Below are positions 27,801 through 39,361 of a DNA stretch of 64,000 nucleotides, piece by piece. Position 1 is the first letter of the stretch; each line of letters begins with the position of its first letter. Source of the DNA: Impatiens glandulifera (taxonomy: Eukaryota; Streptophyta; Magnoliopsida; Ericales; Balsaminaceae); assembly GCF_907164915.1 (NCBI RefSeq), contig NC_061870.1, forward strand, positions 22,295,348 to 22,359,347, read 5' to 3'. The position numbers and the translations under genes were made by a program. The notes below the pieces were generated by a model. That model saw nothing but the letters and a program-made list of their open reading frames with translations. It did not search any database and was not told where the DNA came from.

Positions 27801-28607
27801 AAATAAAGTAGGATATTTTAGTATTTTAGTTGATATTGAATGATTTGATTGATGAAGTGAATGTTATTGGGATAAGGGTTTATTTGAATTAATCCGAATA
27901 ACCCTTCATCAAACAAGTCCCAAGTTTTAAATCCTTGTCTTTTTGGTTGCTCCAGTTGTGGTCAAATGTTGGACATGGCAGTGGTTTCTTTATCATTTAG
28001 CCTAGTTTATCAGTTTCATAGACTCGTATTCTATTTGTGTTTGGCAGCATGTCTTTTTAGCGAAATTTAGAACCAATACTAGATGATGTGGTTTAGCCCA
28101 TAGAAATATGTATGCACGTATGACTTATATGCATCTAAAACAAATATAAATGCAGATGATAGTAGTTCTGAAGGGAGAAGGCTTCTACAAAAGCAGTTTG
28201 ATAGAAATAGTAGTTTATTCTATGTACAACTCCCTGGAGATACAATCATATATCATCCTGTCGAAGAGAACGAAAAATTCCCTGCTCAATTTGGCCGTGA
28301 GGTTAGTTGTTTGATTTTGTTGTCACTCAGTGATTTTGAAGTTCACTTAATTGAGAAAGATTACTCTCTCCCCCTTTGTGGTCTTTCTTTTTCATCAAAT
28401 GTATCATGTAGCCTTAAAATCCCCAAGTTATTTTTGCTCAATTTTGTATGTTCTCTTTATGAATCGTCTACAATGCAGGTTCTGGCTGGTTTGTTCAACA
28501 AGCCAGATAGAGATGACTGGCGGAACTGTAAGCTCAGCAAAGAAGAGGAGGAGGAGATGGTTGAGAGTTTCAAGAGTCGATTTGGAAAGTATGATCCGAA
28601 CCAGTGA
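24858..28607 (+). CDS. CWF19-like protein with CCCH zinc fingers (CwfJ family)
   Basis: Ten exons: 24858-24932, 25047-25320, 25387-25516, 25689-25808, 25920-26037, 26470-26918, 27006-27291, 27439-27532, 28156-28301, 28479-28607; 606 aa, all phases consistent. The N-terminus (RILLCGDVFG, FDALLCVGQFFPD, YFIGDYG) is the metallophosphoesterase-like domain of the CWF19L1/Drn1 group. At about residues 310-370 come two CCCH fingers, CFKFLSSGSCPRENCHFQH (C-x8-C-x4-C-x3-H) and CFDFLNKGQCERGPDCSFKH (C-x8-C-x5-C-x3-H). The CwfJ C-terminal HIT-like part starts RECWFCLSSPNVE, with HILLVPIEHIPN and HANLQVVPIPSS, then the CwfJ_C_2 region to the end. Relatives act with the debranching enzyme on excised intron lariats and late spliceosomes; plant homologues are annotated as CCCH zinc finger proteins. 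Intron 3 is AT-AC. Introns 5 and 8 hold MITEs. The start ATG is in exon 1, with stop TGA after KYDPNQ. Confidence 0.95.
25517..25688 (+). other. U12-type AT-AC intron (intron 3 of the CWF19-like gene)
   Basis: The intron begins ATATCCTTT, the exact U12 5' splice consensus of the AT-AC class, and ends in AC. TCACTTAAT, about 11 bases before the end, fits the U12 branch site (TTCCTTAAY with two mismatches), and there is no strong polypyrimidine tract next to the acceptor. Splicing here joins AC|T and gives FLTNEWPSG, the conserved family sequence. GT-AG alternatives nearby break the frame. Confidence 0.92.
26194..26385. mobile_element. Tourist-like MITE, family A, in intron 5 of the CWF19-like gene
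   Basis: Ends CTTGTTTGATGTAAGAG and CACCTCAAACAAGCTC are inverted repeats, followed inward by GGATTATTTGGA and its counterpart AAATAATCTCAAATAG. Fits the family defined by the copy at 55292-55418. Lies wholly in the intron. Confidence 0.65.
27687..27920. mobile_element. Tourist-like MITE, family A, in intron 8 of the CWF19-like gene
   Basis: AAGCTTGTTTGATGTAGG at the left and CTTCATCAAACAAGTCC at the right pair as inverted ends. The inner AACCCTT / AAACCCCGG parts are diverged. It makes up over a third of an unusually long intron. Confidence 0.65.
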
Positions 28608-30394
28608 TCCAAATTTTCGTAAGGTTTGGAGTTTTCGTAATATATCTATCTTCTTAGTTTTCTGATTTAAATATTTGGTTAAAGTGTTCTTATTCATTTA
28701 TATTCTCAATGTTACAACAGATTTGAGTTTTCGTTAGAAAATGCAGCTATTATCAAGTGTAAACTTCCAGAAGGGGTAATCTGCTTCTCGAGCATACAAT
28801 ATATCCTGCACCATCACTTAGGTTCATGAATGAGGGATTTGATCCGAAAGGCTTCGCGTGAATCCAATTTAGCAATAGTTGAGAATTTGTTGAGGTAGAG
28901 TTTTGAATGCGTTGTAATGAATCTTCACAAATACAAAAAATTTGAATGGTAACAAGATTATACATTGCAAAATCATGGCATTGCAATTGTGTTGAGCTAC
29001 AAACTAGTAACTTCTGAATATTTAGAATGTTCATAAGATTTATACCTTGTGTGATTAGGAAGTGAAATCATTGTGTTCCATTCATGTTTGTAGGGTTATT
29101 GTTAGTAATGTTTACTTTATGCAAACATGCCCTATTTAGAAAAAAAATTTGGAGCAGGATTTAGGTTTAAACAAGAACACATTTATGAATATATTTTAGT
29201 CAAGTTATGTTGCATAATATTATTATTCTATCTTAAATAAAATTAGATAAATAAAATGTATACAAAGGAAATTTATAGTAGAAATTTCAAATGAACCAAA
29301 GTATGTTACTCAGCCTCCAAGAAATAACAATATTATTTTTATGACAAAAAAAGAGCAGATAATTGTTTAGTGGGACTTTTTTTTACTTCATTTATAATAA
29401 TTTTACCTCTTATTTGTATGTTAGATTTCATAAAATTATATATTAGTTGATATTTTTTCACTAAAAAGTTTGTATAAAAATGATATAAGCGGTTCAATTT
29501 GATCTATTTATATATCAAAATGCACGATTGTAATCGGTTGGAGATTAAAAATTTCAAACCGTCGGGATTTTAGTTTATTAGTTGAATAAAATTGTTATTT
29601 ATCAAATTTGTTTTGAAAAACTTATACAATGTAAAAACAAATAACAAATATATATTTATTGTAATTAGACTAAAAATTTAATTATTAAAAGAATATTTTA
29701 AATATTAACTATAAGTAACTAAATTATTTATATTTTTAAATTAAAAATATCAGTTGGTTTTGTGATTTTACAATAACATAAACTTTAGTAACTGAATCGT
29801 TCAGTTTGGTTGGACAATATGTCTGTCCTATTTCGTTTATTTTTGATTAAATTGGTTTTTTCTCTTTCTTCTTTTCTATCATTTCAATCACTTTATTCCT
29901 CTATTTAAAATACCATTTTACCCTTACCAAATTTTTTAAATTTTAAATTATTAAACCATATTACTCAGTGACACGTTTAGTAATTTTTAACAACAGTGGT
30001 GACTTAAATGTTCCGAAATCCATTCTACCCAAATAAACTTATTCATATTTCATACAAAAAAAATTTTTTCTTTAGCCAAAATAAACCAATAAACCCAATT
30101 ATAATTTTGGGTTCTTTGTTAAAATCAATAATCTAATAAGTATCTATATTTGTATAACAAAAGAAAAGACAATATAAATAAATATGAAATTTACGCCGAA
30201 AGATGAGTGGTTAGGATTGAGAAGGACCATACGGTTTCATAGTCCGCCTTTGTACCTGAATCTATAATATAGCCGGCTTATTTCAAGACTGGCGATTCAT
30301 TCCAGCCTTAGTTCAGATCAGAATCACAGAGAAGCGGCCGGCCTAGAACCTCAATCTGAACAACAATAAGAAGAAAGCATCAATCCTAACAGAA
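28608..30394. other. 3' flank of the CWF19-like gene and promoter region of the OST5 gene
   Basis: 28608 to about 28760 is the probable 3' untranslated region. The minus-strand frame 28753-29034 (93 aa) has no recognisable domain. The middle is AT-rich. 30190-30370 is GC-richer and probably holds the promoter and leader of the OST5 gene; no clear TATA box was fixed. Confidence 0.45.
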
Positions 30395-31229
30395 ATGGTA
30401 TTCTAAATCTTCAACAAATTTCTCACCTTTTCTTTTTATGCATTCATTATGATTTGATGTTTTCGCATTTTGATTTTCAGTCTGGTAAACCCATCTCAAG
30501 CCCGATCCAGGCCATATGGTATCCGACACTGTCTTTCTCCATGCTCTCAATTGGTCTGGCTCTCACTGCTTTTTTCTTCATGTAAGTGTGTCATCTGATC
30601 TGATCTGATCTGATCTGATCTGATCTGATCAATCCTCCACCATCTGGCTCTTTTGTAGTGATCATGGATGATAATTTCAGATTTCAATTAATGGGCTTGT
30701 TAATTTTTACTATCTGTAGCCATTCAATGAAACTTGGGTCTTGATCGTATTTAGAAAAATCATCTTTTGGGTAATTGTGTTTTGCATCAGTACTAGAGTT
30801 TTTAGGGTTCTTCATGATTTTACAATTCACAACCCAAGTTTGATTAATCTTCATGGCTGTTTTTCTCATTATAAGATATGGAATTAGATTGTCAAAGTCC
30901 TCTAATAAAGGTTAGTGCTTTTTATTCTTTCAGTTGCTTACTTAATAATGTCTGGAAATATATATATATGTAAATGCAGCTATGAAGCTACTACTTCGAG
31001 AAAAAATCGTAGCCTTGCAATGGAGCTCACTACAGGGACAATTGCATCAATCTTCTTGGTACATTTCTTTTGATTCAGTCTGTTTCTTATTCTGCAGACT
31101 CTCGTGGCTATTGTCTAGCCAGTCAGTGTTAATACTGATTCAAAACCACCATTTGTTTTCTCTATATGATGTGATGTACAGGGTTTTGGATCCTTGTTCT
31201 TGCTCCTCACTTGTGGTGTTTATGTTTGA
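30395..31229 (+). CDS. OST5: Oligosaccharyltransferase subunit OST5 / TMEM258 homologue
   Basis: Four coding exons: 30395-30397 (the ATG alone), 30481-30581, 30980-31058, 31182-31229; 76 aa, phases consistent. The protein starts MSGKPISSPIQAIWYPTLSF and has two membrane segments at about residues 15-36 and 53-75. The conserved cytosolic/luminal loop YEATTSRKNRSLAMEL joins them, and the C-terminus is GFGSLFLLLTCGVYV. This is the Ost5 family pattern at its usual length (about 70-80 aa). Ost5/TMEM258 is a small subunit of the ER membrane oligosaccharyltransferase that helps anchor the catalytic STT3 module during N-glycosylation. Too short and too split to appear as one open frame; only reconstruction of the exons shows it. 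The first intron directly follows the start codon (ATG|GTATTC). Intron 2 carries a TGATC pentanucleotide repeat just after its donor. Confidence 0.93.
30596..30630. repeat. (TGATC)7 microsatellite in OST5 intron 2
   Basis: Seven perfect units of the pentanucleotide TGATC, starting 14 bases after the exon 2 donor. Each unit contains GATC. Confidence 0.95.
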
Positions 31230-32565
31230 AAGATTGAACGAGAACATTCAAGTTTCAGGTCAGGCTGATTAGTTTTGGAAGAGAGAATATGAGTTATTGG
31301 TTGGAATATTAGCATAAAAAGCTTTTGAATTCTTTATAGTTTGAGGATAATTGGTTGTTTAGACTTTTGACAGACAGATAGACCACCTTATAAGTTTGTT
31401 TTAAGATCACCTTATGGTTTTAGCTGGATTTGAAAACCCCCCATTGAAACTCATCACTTTTGAAGTATATCTTTGAGCTATTTCAAAACTAGTATTTCTC
31501 AATTCTCTAATACAATCACAATAATGAGATAATCGTCTACGTAATTTTTTTCTAGTTGGTATAATATTGTTTTCAAGATGATGATCCAAATTATTTTGTG
31601 AAGTATGACCATAATTTGGATCATTATCTAGATTATAGTGAGTTTTGGCTTCATTTAGCGTGATTTTGATTATTGCTTGATTCTTGTTTCATTTGGTAGA
31701 AACTCAATTTAGTAAGTCATATCACCCAATTGTTTCAATAGGTCGGGATTTGTATGCAGATGAGAAATAGGAAAAATACTTGTTTACGAATAGACTCGAT
31801 TATATTCTTTTGGGTAGACTCGTGATTTTACCAAATCAAAATAAACACTGAGTCATAAAAAGCTAAAGGAATGAGTATGTTCAAACCCCATAGATATACA
31901 ACAAAACATGTAAACATTACCAATTATCAAAGTTCTTTTTCAATTATATGAAAAAGAGGGGTTTTTTTAGTATTTTTTTTAATTGAGGAATTAGATGGTT
32001 GAAAAAATATGCATGATTTGATATGTGTTTTGGGTTATGATGAAGAAGTAAGTATTAATTAAAACCGTGATTATATATAAATATTGTCTGTTTTATAATC
32101 AAACAAACAGGGATTTGCAAAGATGGAGGAATTAAACATGGTTGAATTTCTCCAAAGAGATTAAAACGTGTAATAGTGTAAATACAAAGATCATCTTTCA
32201 TATTTTTTTTTCTTTTCAAAATGATAGTTCTCATTACGTTCTTAATAGAAATAGAAATCGTAATTTTTGATATCTTAATTAAAATTTTGTCACTTAAACT
32301 ATCTATTATAAGGACGACTTCTAATTAAACTATCTAAAATCTCATATTAATTAAACTTTAATATACATATACTTATTTTTAGGATATTTTATCCTACATG
32401 TAGTTTTTTTTGTTTTCCCTTATCCCTTTAATGTATTTATTCTCAGAAAAAAGATTTGTGCTGAAGATTTTTAACTACTTTCTAGTCTAGTTTCTTGAAT
32501 ACAATCAAGAATAAATGTCAAACTATAATTTCTTGATAATAATATGCAAATTCAACCTGAATTTG
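31230..32565. other. 3' flank of OST5 and intergenic DNA
   Basis: The first few hundred bases are the likely 3' untranslated region and flank. The minus-strand frame 31407-31589 shows no domain. Nothing else was recognised. Confidence 0.4.
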
Positions 32566-32735
32566 AGATGAACTCAGAGTTAAAACGATTAAGGAACAGT
32601 GAAATGAGAAAACAATGCGGTATATTTCTCAATTATGCTATTCAAGTCACGGGTTCGATTCTATCGGAAAGCGCTTTCAGTTTAAACGGAAACAATGACT
32701 ATGGGTTTGCTAGTTCCCCTTCAATTAAAAAATAA
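32566..32735 (+). mobile_element. Possible tRNA-derived SINE fragment
   Basis: CACGGGTTCGATTCTATC near 32650 matches a Pol III B box, and the unit ends in an A-rich tail (CAATTAAAAAATAATAATTA). No convincing A box was found, so a chance B box cannot be excluded. Confidence 0.35.
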
Positions 32736-33350
32736 TAATTAATTACTTTTAAAAATACTCAATTAATTAATTGTTTCTAACAACACTTGGCAGTTAATTA
32801 ACTACTATAAATAATATAACAAATTATAAATGATATATTTAATTATTATAAATCAATGATTTATAATTATATTTTCATTCCTCTCAAAATGAAAATATTG
32901 TAAGAATAACTTGAATCTCAATTCTTGAAATTGTTAGACTTCAAGTGTTTTGATAAATAAATTTTTATTTTTTTTCTTACCACATCACAATCAATATCAA
33001 TATTTTGTCCGTTCATTGAATTATGTGTTATATGTATTGGTTTTGTCACAGTAAAGAACAATCAATCGGTAATTTAACTCTATTTTAAAATAAGCAAGAA
33101 AAAATTAATTTATTATAACTCACAAACTATAACTAATGGTTGTTTCTTAATCTTATATGCTATTAATGCATTATTCATACATATAGAGAGATTTATTAGT
33201 TTCAACATATGATGTCAGTCACTATTCTAAAAAGTAACAACTTTAAGATCTTTTGAGATGAATAAAATAAACTAATAATGGTGTTCATTTCAAATATTTG
33301 ATAATTTGAATTTTTGCGTTAAAATGTGATTGAAAAGATTTGTTAATATA

Positions 33351-33572
33351 TTAGTTAAGTTGTTGAATTGAATAAACAATGTCTGAGAAATATATTAATA
33401 GTTTTCCAACAAATTTTTTATATTTTTCACAATCACAAAAGGGAATTATCAATTTTTTTTTCGGTAAATTTAAACATTCAATCATAGGAGTGAATTTTGG
33501 CTTACCAACCATCAAACATAAATCTAAAATCAAATCAAGTATATACTTTCTTTGATTTATATATAATAACAA
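33351..33572 (-). pseudogene. Copia reverse transcriptase C-terminal remnant
   Basis: The 73-aa frame reads INQRKYILDLILDLCLMVGK, then FTPMIE and YKKFVGKLLIYFSDIVYSIQQ. This matches the Copia RT end (SQRKYILDLL...C.P..TP.E...Y..LVGKLIYLS.TRPDIAYAV). TRPD and other conserved residues are lost. No complete pol frame around it. Confidence 0.7.
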
Positions 33573-35330
33573 ATTATCAGTTTACATTATTTCAAACTTA
33601 TAAAATATTTAGCTCAACCTTGCCTTCAACCCATTCTGAAGCAGCCTATTTATAATTCACTAGTTCAGTCAATTGATCAATATTACCAGAATTAATATAT
33701 TATGCATTTGTACAAGTTGAAACATATGGAAAAGATATATAATTGTTTTTTCAAAACATAGTCTTTCATCCACACCGATGGAACCTTTACAATTATCATT
33801 TGATTTGAAATATTAATAGGCACTCCTGAATATTGTGTAAGATTCTTAGATTTGAAGAATTAAAAAGATTTTCATTTTCTTCAATATTTTCAGTATATGA
33901 TCCAGATTAATCTCATTAGAATTTGAATTTTCTATCTTGTCATAAAGAAATAAGGCAAATCATTTTATTTGTATTTTGATGTTTCATTTTTTTTTTGTTG
34001 ATTAAAAATGACTATCCCTATAAACATATATCTCTAGTGTTATATTATAAACTATATATCATTTTTTTTATTTAAAGAATGTCTAAAAGAAAAATACATT
34101 TACTAGCTCTACTATCAAATTTCAATTAGTTAAGTACATCCAAAAATTTTAAGTGTCTTGTATTCTGGTTTCTTTCCGCTTTACATTTAAAATATTTGTG
34201 AGAGTTCTATTAATAAGATACCTTGCAAATAAAGAATTAGAATCAAAATCAAGATTCAATCATATCATTTTTTTGTGGTGAATATGTATAAGTGGTTTAA
34301 TGAACAATCCCTAAGAAATTAAACAAATTTAAACATTTTTCATTCAAAAACATGTTGGTTTTTTACTATTAACATAAAAAAAAAAATACATTTATCAAAT
34401 ACAAAACTCTTCTTTGAAATTAAAATAATTCAAGTACACCTAAAAAAAATCATCTACTATAGTCAACATATATGAATTTATAATTGACGATTCTCGATAT
34501 GATAATTCAAAAAAAAATCTTTGTTTTAGACACTTTATTTTAAAATCTTAGTTTTAGGTAATTTGCATATTTGCAAAAGCACATGTGAAATAATGAATTT
34601 TTTTAATCACTAACTCAGTCAAATATAAATTTTAATACATTATTTGTTAGATGTCCAAGTCTTTTATGAAAAAGAGAGAAATCAATAACATTATTAATAT
34701 AATTAAAATATAAAAAAAAATATTATTTAAAGATAGACGTTCTTCAAGGAAATATAGTTAATCTTTTTTCTTCTATAAGTTTAGATATGGCTATTAAATA
34801 ATATTTGAAAAAAATATGTAAATAATAGATTCTTAAGTTCAAAGTTATCACAAAGTTTTACCATTCCTATTTGAGTTATATTTTAAGTTCCATTTGCTAA
34901 ATACATAATTCATAATCAATATAGAAACTTTTGTTATTGCTATATGACATCATGCGAAGAATTTTTTTTTGTAAGTTCAAAGGAAGAACTTGTTCTTTTA
35001 AATAGATTAGGATAAGATGACTTACGTGGAGCTACTTCATTTATTCTTAATCTCTCGTATATTTTTTAGAAATTATTTGTACATTCGATATTCCTCCATT
35101 GACATATCCTCAACATTTTCTTTTTTAACCACATAATTTATTGCAGTTCATATGTTTTTTCTCTTCATAGTTCTTCATTAGGTTGTTTCCACATATCGTA
35201 ATAGTCTACAAGCTTAAAACACAGTCTTCATTGATATGTCATTTTTCCTCCACAGTGAGAATAATATACATTTTTCTTACTCTTTTTAATAAACTAATTT
35301 ACCGTCTTTGAGTTCACTTTTATTTTATAA

Positions 35331-35655
35331 TCATTGTTGACTCTGGGTAAGGTCTTTTTGTTTTGATTTCTTTTCCACATTTTGTAGAATGATAAATGAT
35401 TTGTAAACATTCAGCCAAGAATTTTGTAGCAGAATTTGATCATTCACATACTCATACCTCTTCTCAAGGCCCATTAGAAATGGTAAGAGTTCCAACTCTT
35501 CATAATCTTGAAGCATTTGTGTGCTTCAAGATAACATCCATCACAACCAACTTTCATTGCTTCTAAATTTGTTTGTTGCACAAAACTTATATCTTTTTGT
35601 AATTCATATCTTCTTTGTCTATTATTGACTTCATAGCAGGATTTGACTTCAAGTC
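35331..35655 (-). pseudogene. Copia gag remnant interrupted by the CACTA insertion
   Basis: The frame at 35331-35516 reads LQDYEELELLPFLMGLEKRY then EYVNDQILLQNSWLNV. This is the LMGL..RYE.VRDQILL..PLP signature of plant Copia gag (UBN2 class). Upstream codons reach the insertion site at 35661 with frame breaks. The gag leader resumes at 40699 beyond the CACTA element. Confidence 0.65.
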
Positions 35656-35799
35656 ATAGATCACTAGTGAAAAAAGGACATTTATCGACAGAATTTACCG
35701 AGAGTTTTATAAAACTCTCGGTAATGATCCCGAGAGGAATAAATCTTTCGTTATTAAAAATAAATTCCGAGAGGTGTATAAAACCTTCGGTGATATGAC

Positions 35800-37250
35800 T
35801 TTTCACCGAAAGTTTTTCAAAAAACCCTCGGGTTTGACTATTCCCAAAAAAACTGAAAATAATTATAAGTGTTTGATAAGGGTAATTGCGAAGTATTTCA
35901 AAAAACCCTCGGTTTTGACTCTCCCCAAAAAGGTAATTGCGAAGGTTTTTCCAAAAACCCTCGGTTTTGACTTTTCCCAAAAAAACTGAAAATAATTTAA
36001 AGTGTTGGGAAATGGGTAATTGCGAAGGTTTTTCCAAAAACCCTCTATTTTGACTTTTCCCAAAAAAACTGAAAATAATTCTAAGTGTTGGGAAGGGGTA
36101 ATTGCGAAAGTTTTTCAAAAAACCCTCGGTTTTGACTCTTTCCAAAAAATCTAAAAATATTTCTAAGTATTTTGAATGGGTAATTGTGAAGGTTTTTCAA
36201 AAAACCCTCGGTTTTGACTCTTCCAAAAAAAATGAAAATAATTCTAAATGTTGGGAAGGGATAATTGCGAAGGTTTTTCAAAAAACCCTCGGGTTTGACT
36301 GTTCCCAAAAAAACTAAAAATAATTCTAAGTGTTTGATAAGGGTAATTGCGAAAGTTTTTCAAAAAACCCTCGGTTTTGACTCTCCCCATAAGAGTAATT
36401 GCGAAGGTTTTTCCAAAAACTCTCGGTTTTGACTTTTCCTAAAAAATCTGAAAATAATTCTAAGTGTTGGGAAATGGGTAATTGCGAAGGTTTTTCAAAA
36501 AACCCTCGGTTTTGACTCTTCACAAAAAAACTGAAAATAATTCTAAGTGTTGGAAAATGGGTAATTGCGAAGGTTTTTCAAAAAACCCTCGGTTTTGACT
36601 CTTCTAAAAAAACTAAAAATAATTCTAAGTGTTGGGAAATGGGTAATTGCGAAGGTTTTTTTCAAAAAAAACCCTCGGTTTTGACTCTTCTCAAAAAAAC
36701 TGAAAATAATTCTAAGTGTTGGAAAATGGGTAATTGAGAAGGTTTTTCAAAAAACCCTCGATTTTGACTCTTCTCAAAAAAACTGAAAATAATTCTAAGT
36801 GTTGGGAAGGGAGTAATTGCGAAGGTTTTTCAAAAAAACCCTCGGTTTTGACTCTTTCCAAAAATCTGAAAATAATTCTAAGTATTAGGAATGGGTAATT
36901 GCGAAGGTTTTTCAAAAAACCCTCGGTTTTGACTCTTCTAAAAAAAACTGAAAATAAGTCTAAGTGTTGGGAAAGGGGTAATTGCGAAGGTTTTTCAAAA
37001 AAACCCTCGGTTTTGACTCTTCCCAAAAAAACTGAAAATAATTCTAAGTGTTGGAAAATGGGTAATTGCGAAGGTTTTTCAAAAAATTCTCGGTTTTGAC
37101 TCTTCTCAAAAAAACTGAAAATAATTCTAAGTGTTAGGAAGGGGGTAATTACGAAATTTTTTCAAAAAACCCTCGGTTTTGACTTTTTCCTAAAAAAACT
37201 GAAAATAATTCTAAGTGTTGGGAATGAGGTAATTGCGAAAGATTTCTAAG
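35800..37250. repeat. Tandem array of about 82-bp units in the CACTA element
   Basis: About 18 units. Each holds GGTAATTGCGAAGGTTTTTC, then AAAAAACCCTCGGTTTTGAC, then CCCAAAAAAACTGAAAATAA and TTCTAAGTGTTGGGAA. Spacing is mostly 80-85 bases, but two units (starting near 35881 and 36342) are only about 51 bases. The 461-base block between them is partly repeated as a higher-order unit. Open frames on both strands here are by-products of the repeat. Confidence 0.92.
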
Positions 37251-38480
37251 TATCTTTCGGTTTTGACATCTCAAAACCGAAAGATATATAGAAAACTTTC
37301 GGTATTTCACTTCTCCATTTGTTAATTTAATTGGTGTTTCACTTTCTAATTAGCTTGTTTCAACTTCTAACTAAGCTAATAAAGTGTGTGTTGTTTTTAA
37401 AGAGTATGAGTTGTGATTAATTATATAAATGTATATGATTGTGTATGATTATATAAAGAAGTGTATGTTTTGTGTTTGATTATATTAAGGATGTGTGTAG
37501 AGTTTGGTTATTAGATGTGCAGAGATTGTGTAATGATATGAAATGTGTTAAATTAATGTTGTTCAAGCTAATTAGAAAGTTAAACACCAATTAAATTAAA
37601 AAATGAAGAAGTGAAATACCGAAAGATATTCAAATATCTTTCGGTTTTGAATGGTAATACCGAGAGTTATATGTATATCTCTCGGTATTTGACTTTTTCA
37701 TTTTTTTTATTTCTTCATTTATTTTAATTTACTTGATGTTTAATTAGTTTGTCTAAACTCCTAACTAAGCTAATAAAGTGTGTGTTATTTTTGAAGTGTA
37801 TGGATTGTGATTAATTTTATAAATGTATATGATTGTGTTTGATTATATAAAAGAATGTATATGTTTGTGTTTGATGATAATAAGAATATGTGTAGAGTTT
37901 GATTATAAAAAGGATGTGTTTAATGATAATTAGGTTGTGTTTTAAATAGATAAATGTGTGTTGTTGATGTTTTAAGTTAAAAAATCTAAGGTCAAAAACC
38001 GAGAGATATACACAATTTTCTCGGTTTTTCTTTAATTAAAATTTGTGTGAGATCCATCAAAACCGAGAGATTTATTCATATCTCTCGGAAAAAATAACCA
38101 AAACCGAGAGTTATACATAAATCTCTCGGAAATATTAAAAATCAAAACCAAGAGTTATACCTAAAACTCTCGGAAATATGAAAGAGTTAAAAAATCTAAG
38201 GTCAAAACCGAGAGATATACACAATTCTCTCGGTTTTTCTTTTATTAAAATTTGTGTGAGATCCATCAAAATCGAGAAATTTACTCATATCTCTCGGAAA
38301 AAATAACCAAAACCGAGAGTTATACATAAATCTCTCGAAAATATTAAAAATTAAAACCGAGAGTTATACCTAAAACTCTCGAAAATATGAAAGGGTCAAA
38401 ATCGAGAGTTATACCTAAAACTCTCGGAAATATGAAAGGGTCAAAACCGAGAGTTTACCTAAAACTCTCGGTAAAACCCC
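37251..38480. repeat. CCGAGAG inverted-repeat tract of the CACTA element
   Basis: Many short hairpins of the type CCGAGAG...20-25 bases...CTCTCGG, especially 37985-38475. A direct repeat of about 220 bases (37.31-37.53 and 37.69-37.91 kb; core CTAACTAAGCTAATAAAGTG) lies between. A short inverted piece of that segment is at 37561-37625. Such motifs are candidate TNPA-type binding sites by analogy with En/Spm. Confidence 0.8.
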
Positions 38481-38759
38481 TTTTAATTAAAAAAGCATCT
38501 TTCCCTTTCCAGATCACTATCGCCCGCTTCTTCCCTCTCCCCTTCTCCCGATCGATAGTCGTGCTCACCCGAAAGACGATCCATGCCGATAACGACAAAC
38601 GCCGCCCACGCCCAATGTCGCCCACGCCCAACGCCGCCCACGTCCACGTCGCAGATTGATCCTTCTGCCGCTTGTAGCTCGTCGTCGATCTATCTACCGC
38701 CGTGTCTCTAGCTCGTCGTCGAACTGCCTACTGACGTGCTTCTTCTCTTCAACTTCTAG

Positions 38760-39345
38760 GTTAGTTTAATATGTTTATATTATATGGTTAGATTTATGTT
38801 TGATTTAGGTTATAGTTTCTTGGATTTAAGTTTGATTTATGTTAGATTTAGGTTTGAATGATATTAGTTTTATGTTTGATTTAAGTTTGATTGATGTTAG
38901 TTTGATTGATGTTACTTTTATGTTTGATTTATGTTAGATTTTGTTAGATTTAGGTTAGATTTTGTTAGATTTAGGTTAGATTTTGTTAGATTTATGATTT
39001 ATGTTAGATTTAGGTTTGAATGAAGTTAGTTTTATGTTTGATTTTGTTAGATTTAGGTTTGATTTAAGTTTGTGAATGAATTGATTAATATTGATGTTAG
39101 TTTTAAGTTTGATTATTATTGATGTTTGATTTATGTTTGATTTAAGTTTGTGAATGAATTGATTATTAATGAGGTTGGTTTTAGGTTTGATTATTGTTGA
39201 TGTTAAATTTAGGTTTGATTTAAGTTTGTGAATAAATTCATTATTATTGATGTTAGTTTTAGGTTTGATTATTATTGATGTTAGATTTATTTTGATTTAA
39301 GTTTGTGAATGAATTGATTATTATTGATGTTATTAATTTCATAAA
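38760..39345. repeat. Degenerate TTAGATTTAGGTTTGAT tandem tract
   Basis: Words GATTTAGGTTTGATT, TTTAAGTTTGTGAATGAATT and ATTATTGATGTTAG recur throughout. The tract lies between a GC-rich leader-like segment and the acceptor at 39361, so it is probably an expanded intron of the element's transcript. Confidence 0.7.
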
Positions 39346-39361
39346 TCATTTATTTCAACAG

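Noticed and set aside
28753..29034. Minus-strand 93-aa frame downstream of the CWF19-like gene
   Set aside because: No recognisable motif or exon partners; probably 3' flank by chance.
32544..32735. 63-aa open frame at the SINE-like fragment
   Set aside because: It covers the B-box repeat and the A-rich tail; no protein similarity visible.
35654..37099. Several open frames on both strands with NRGFFEKPSQLP or KKPSVLTLPKK repeats
   Set aside because: They are translations of the CACTA tandem array; frames appear equally on both strands.
35800..37250. Regular repeat array resembling a CRISPR
   Set aside because: Units are contiguous and about 82 bases with no unique spacers, in a plant transposon.
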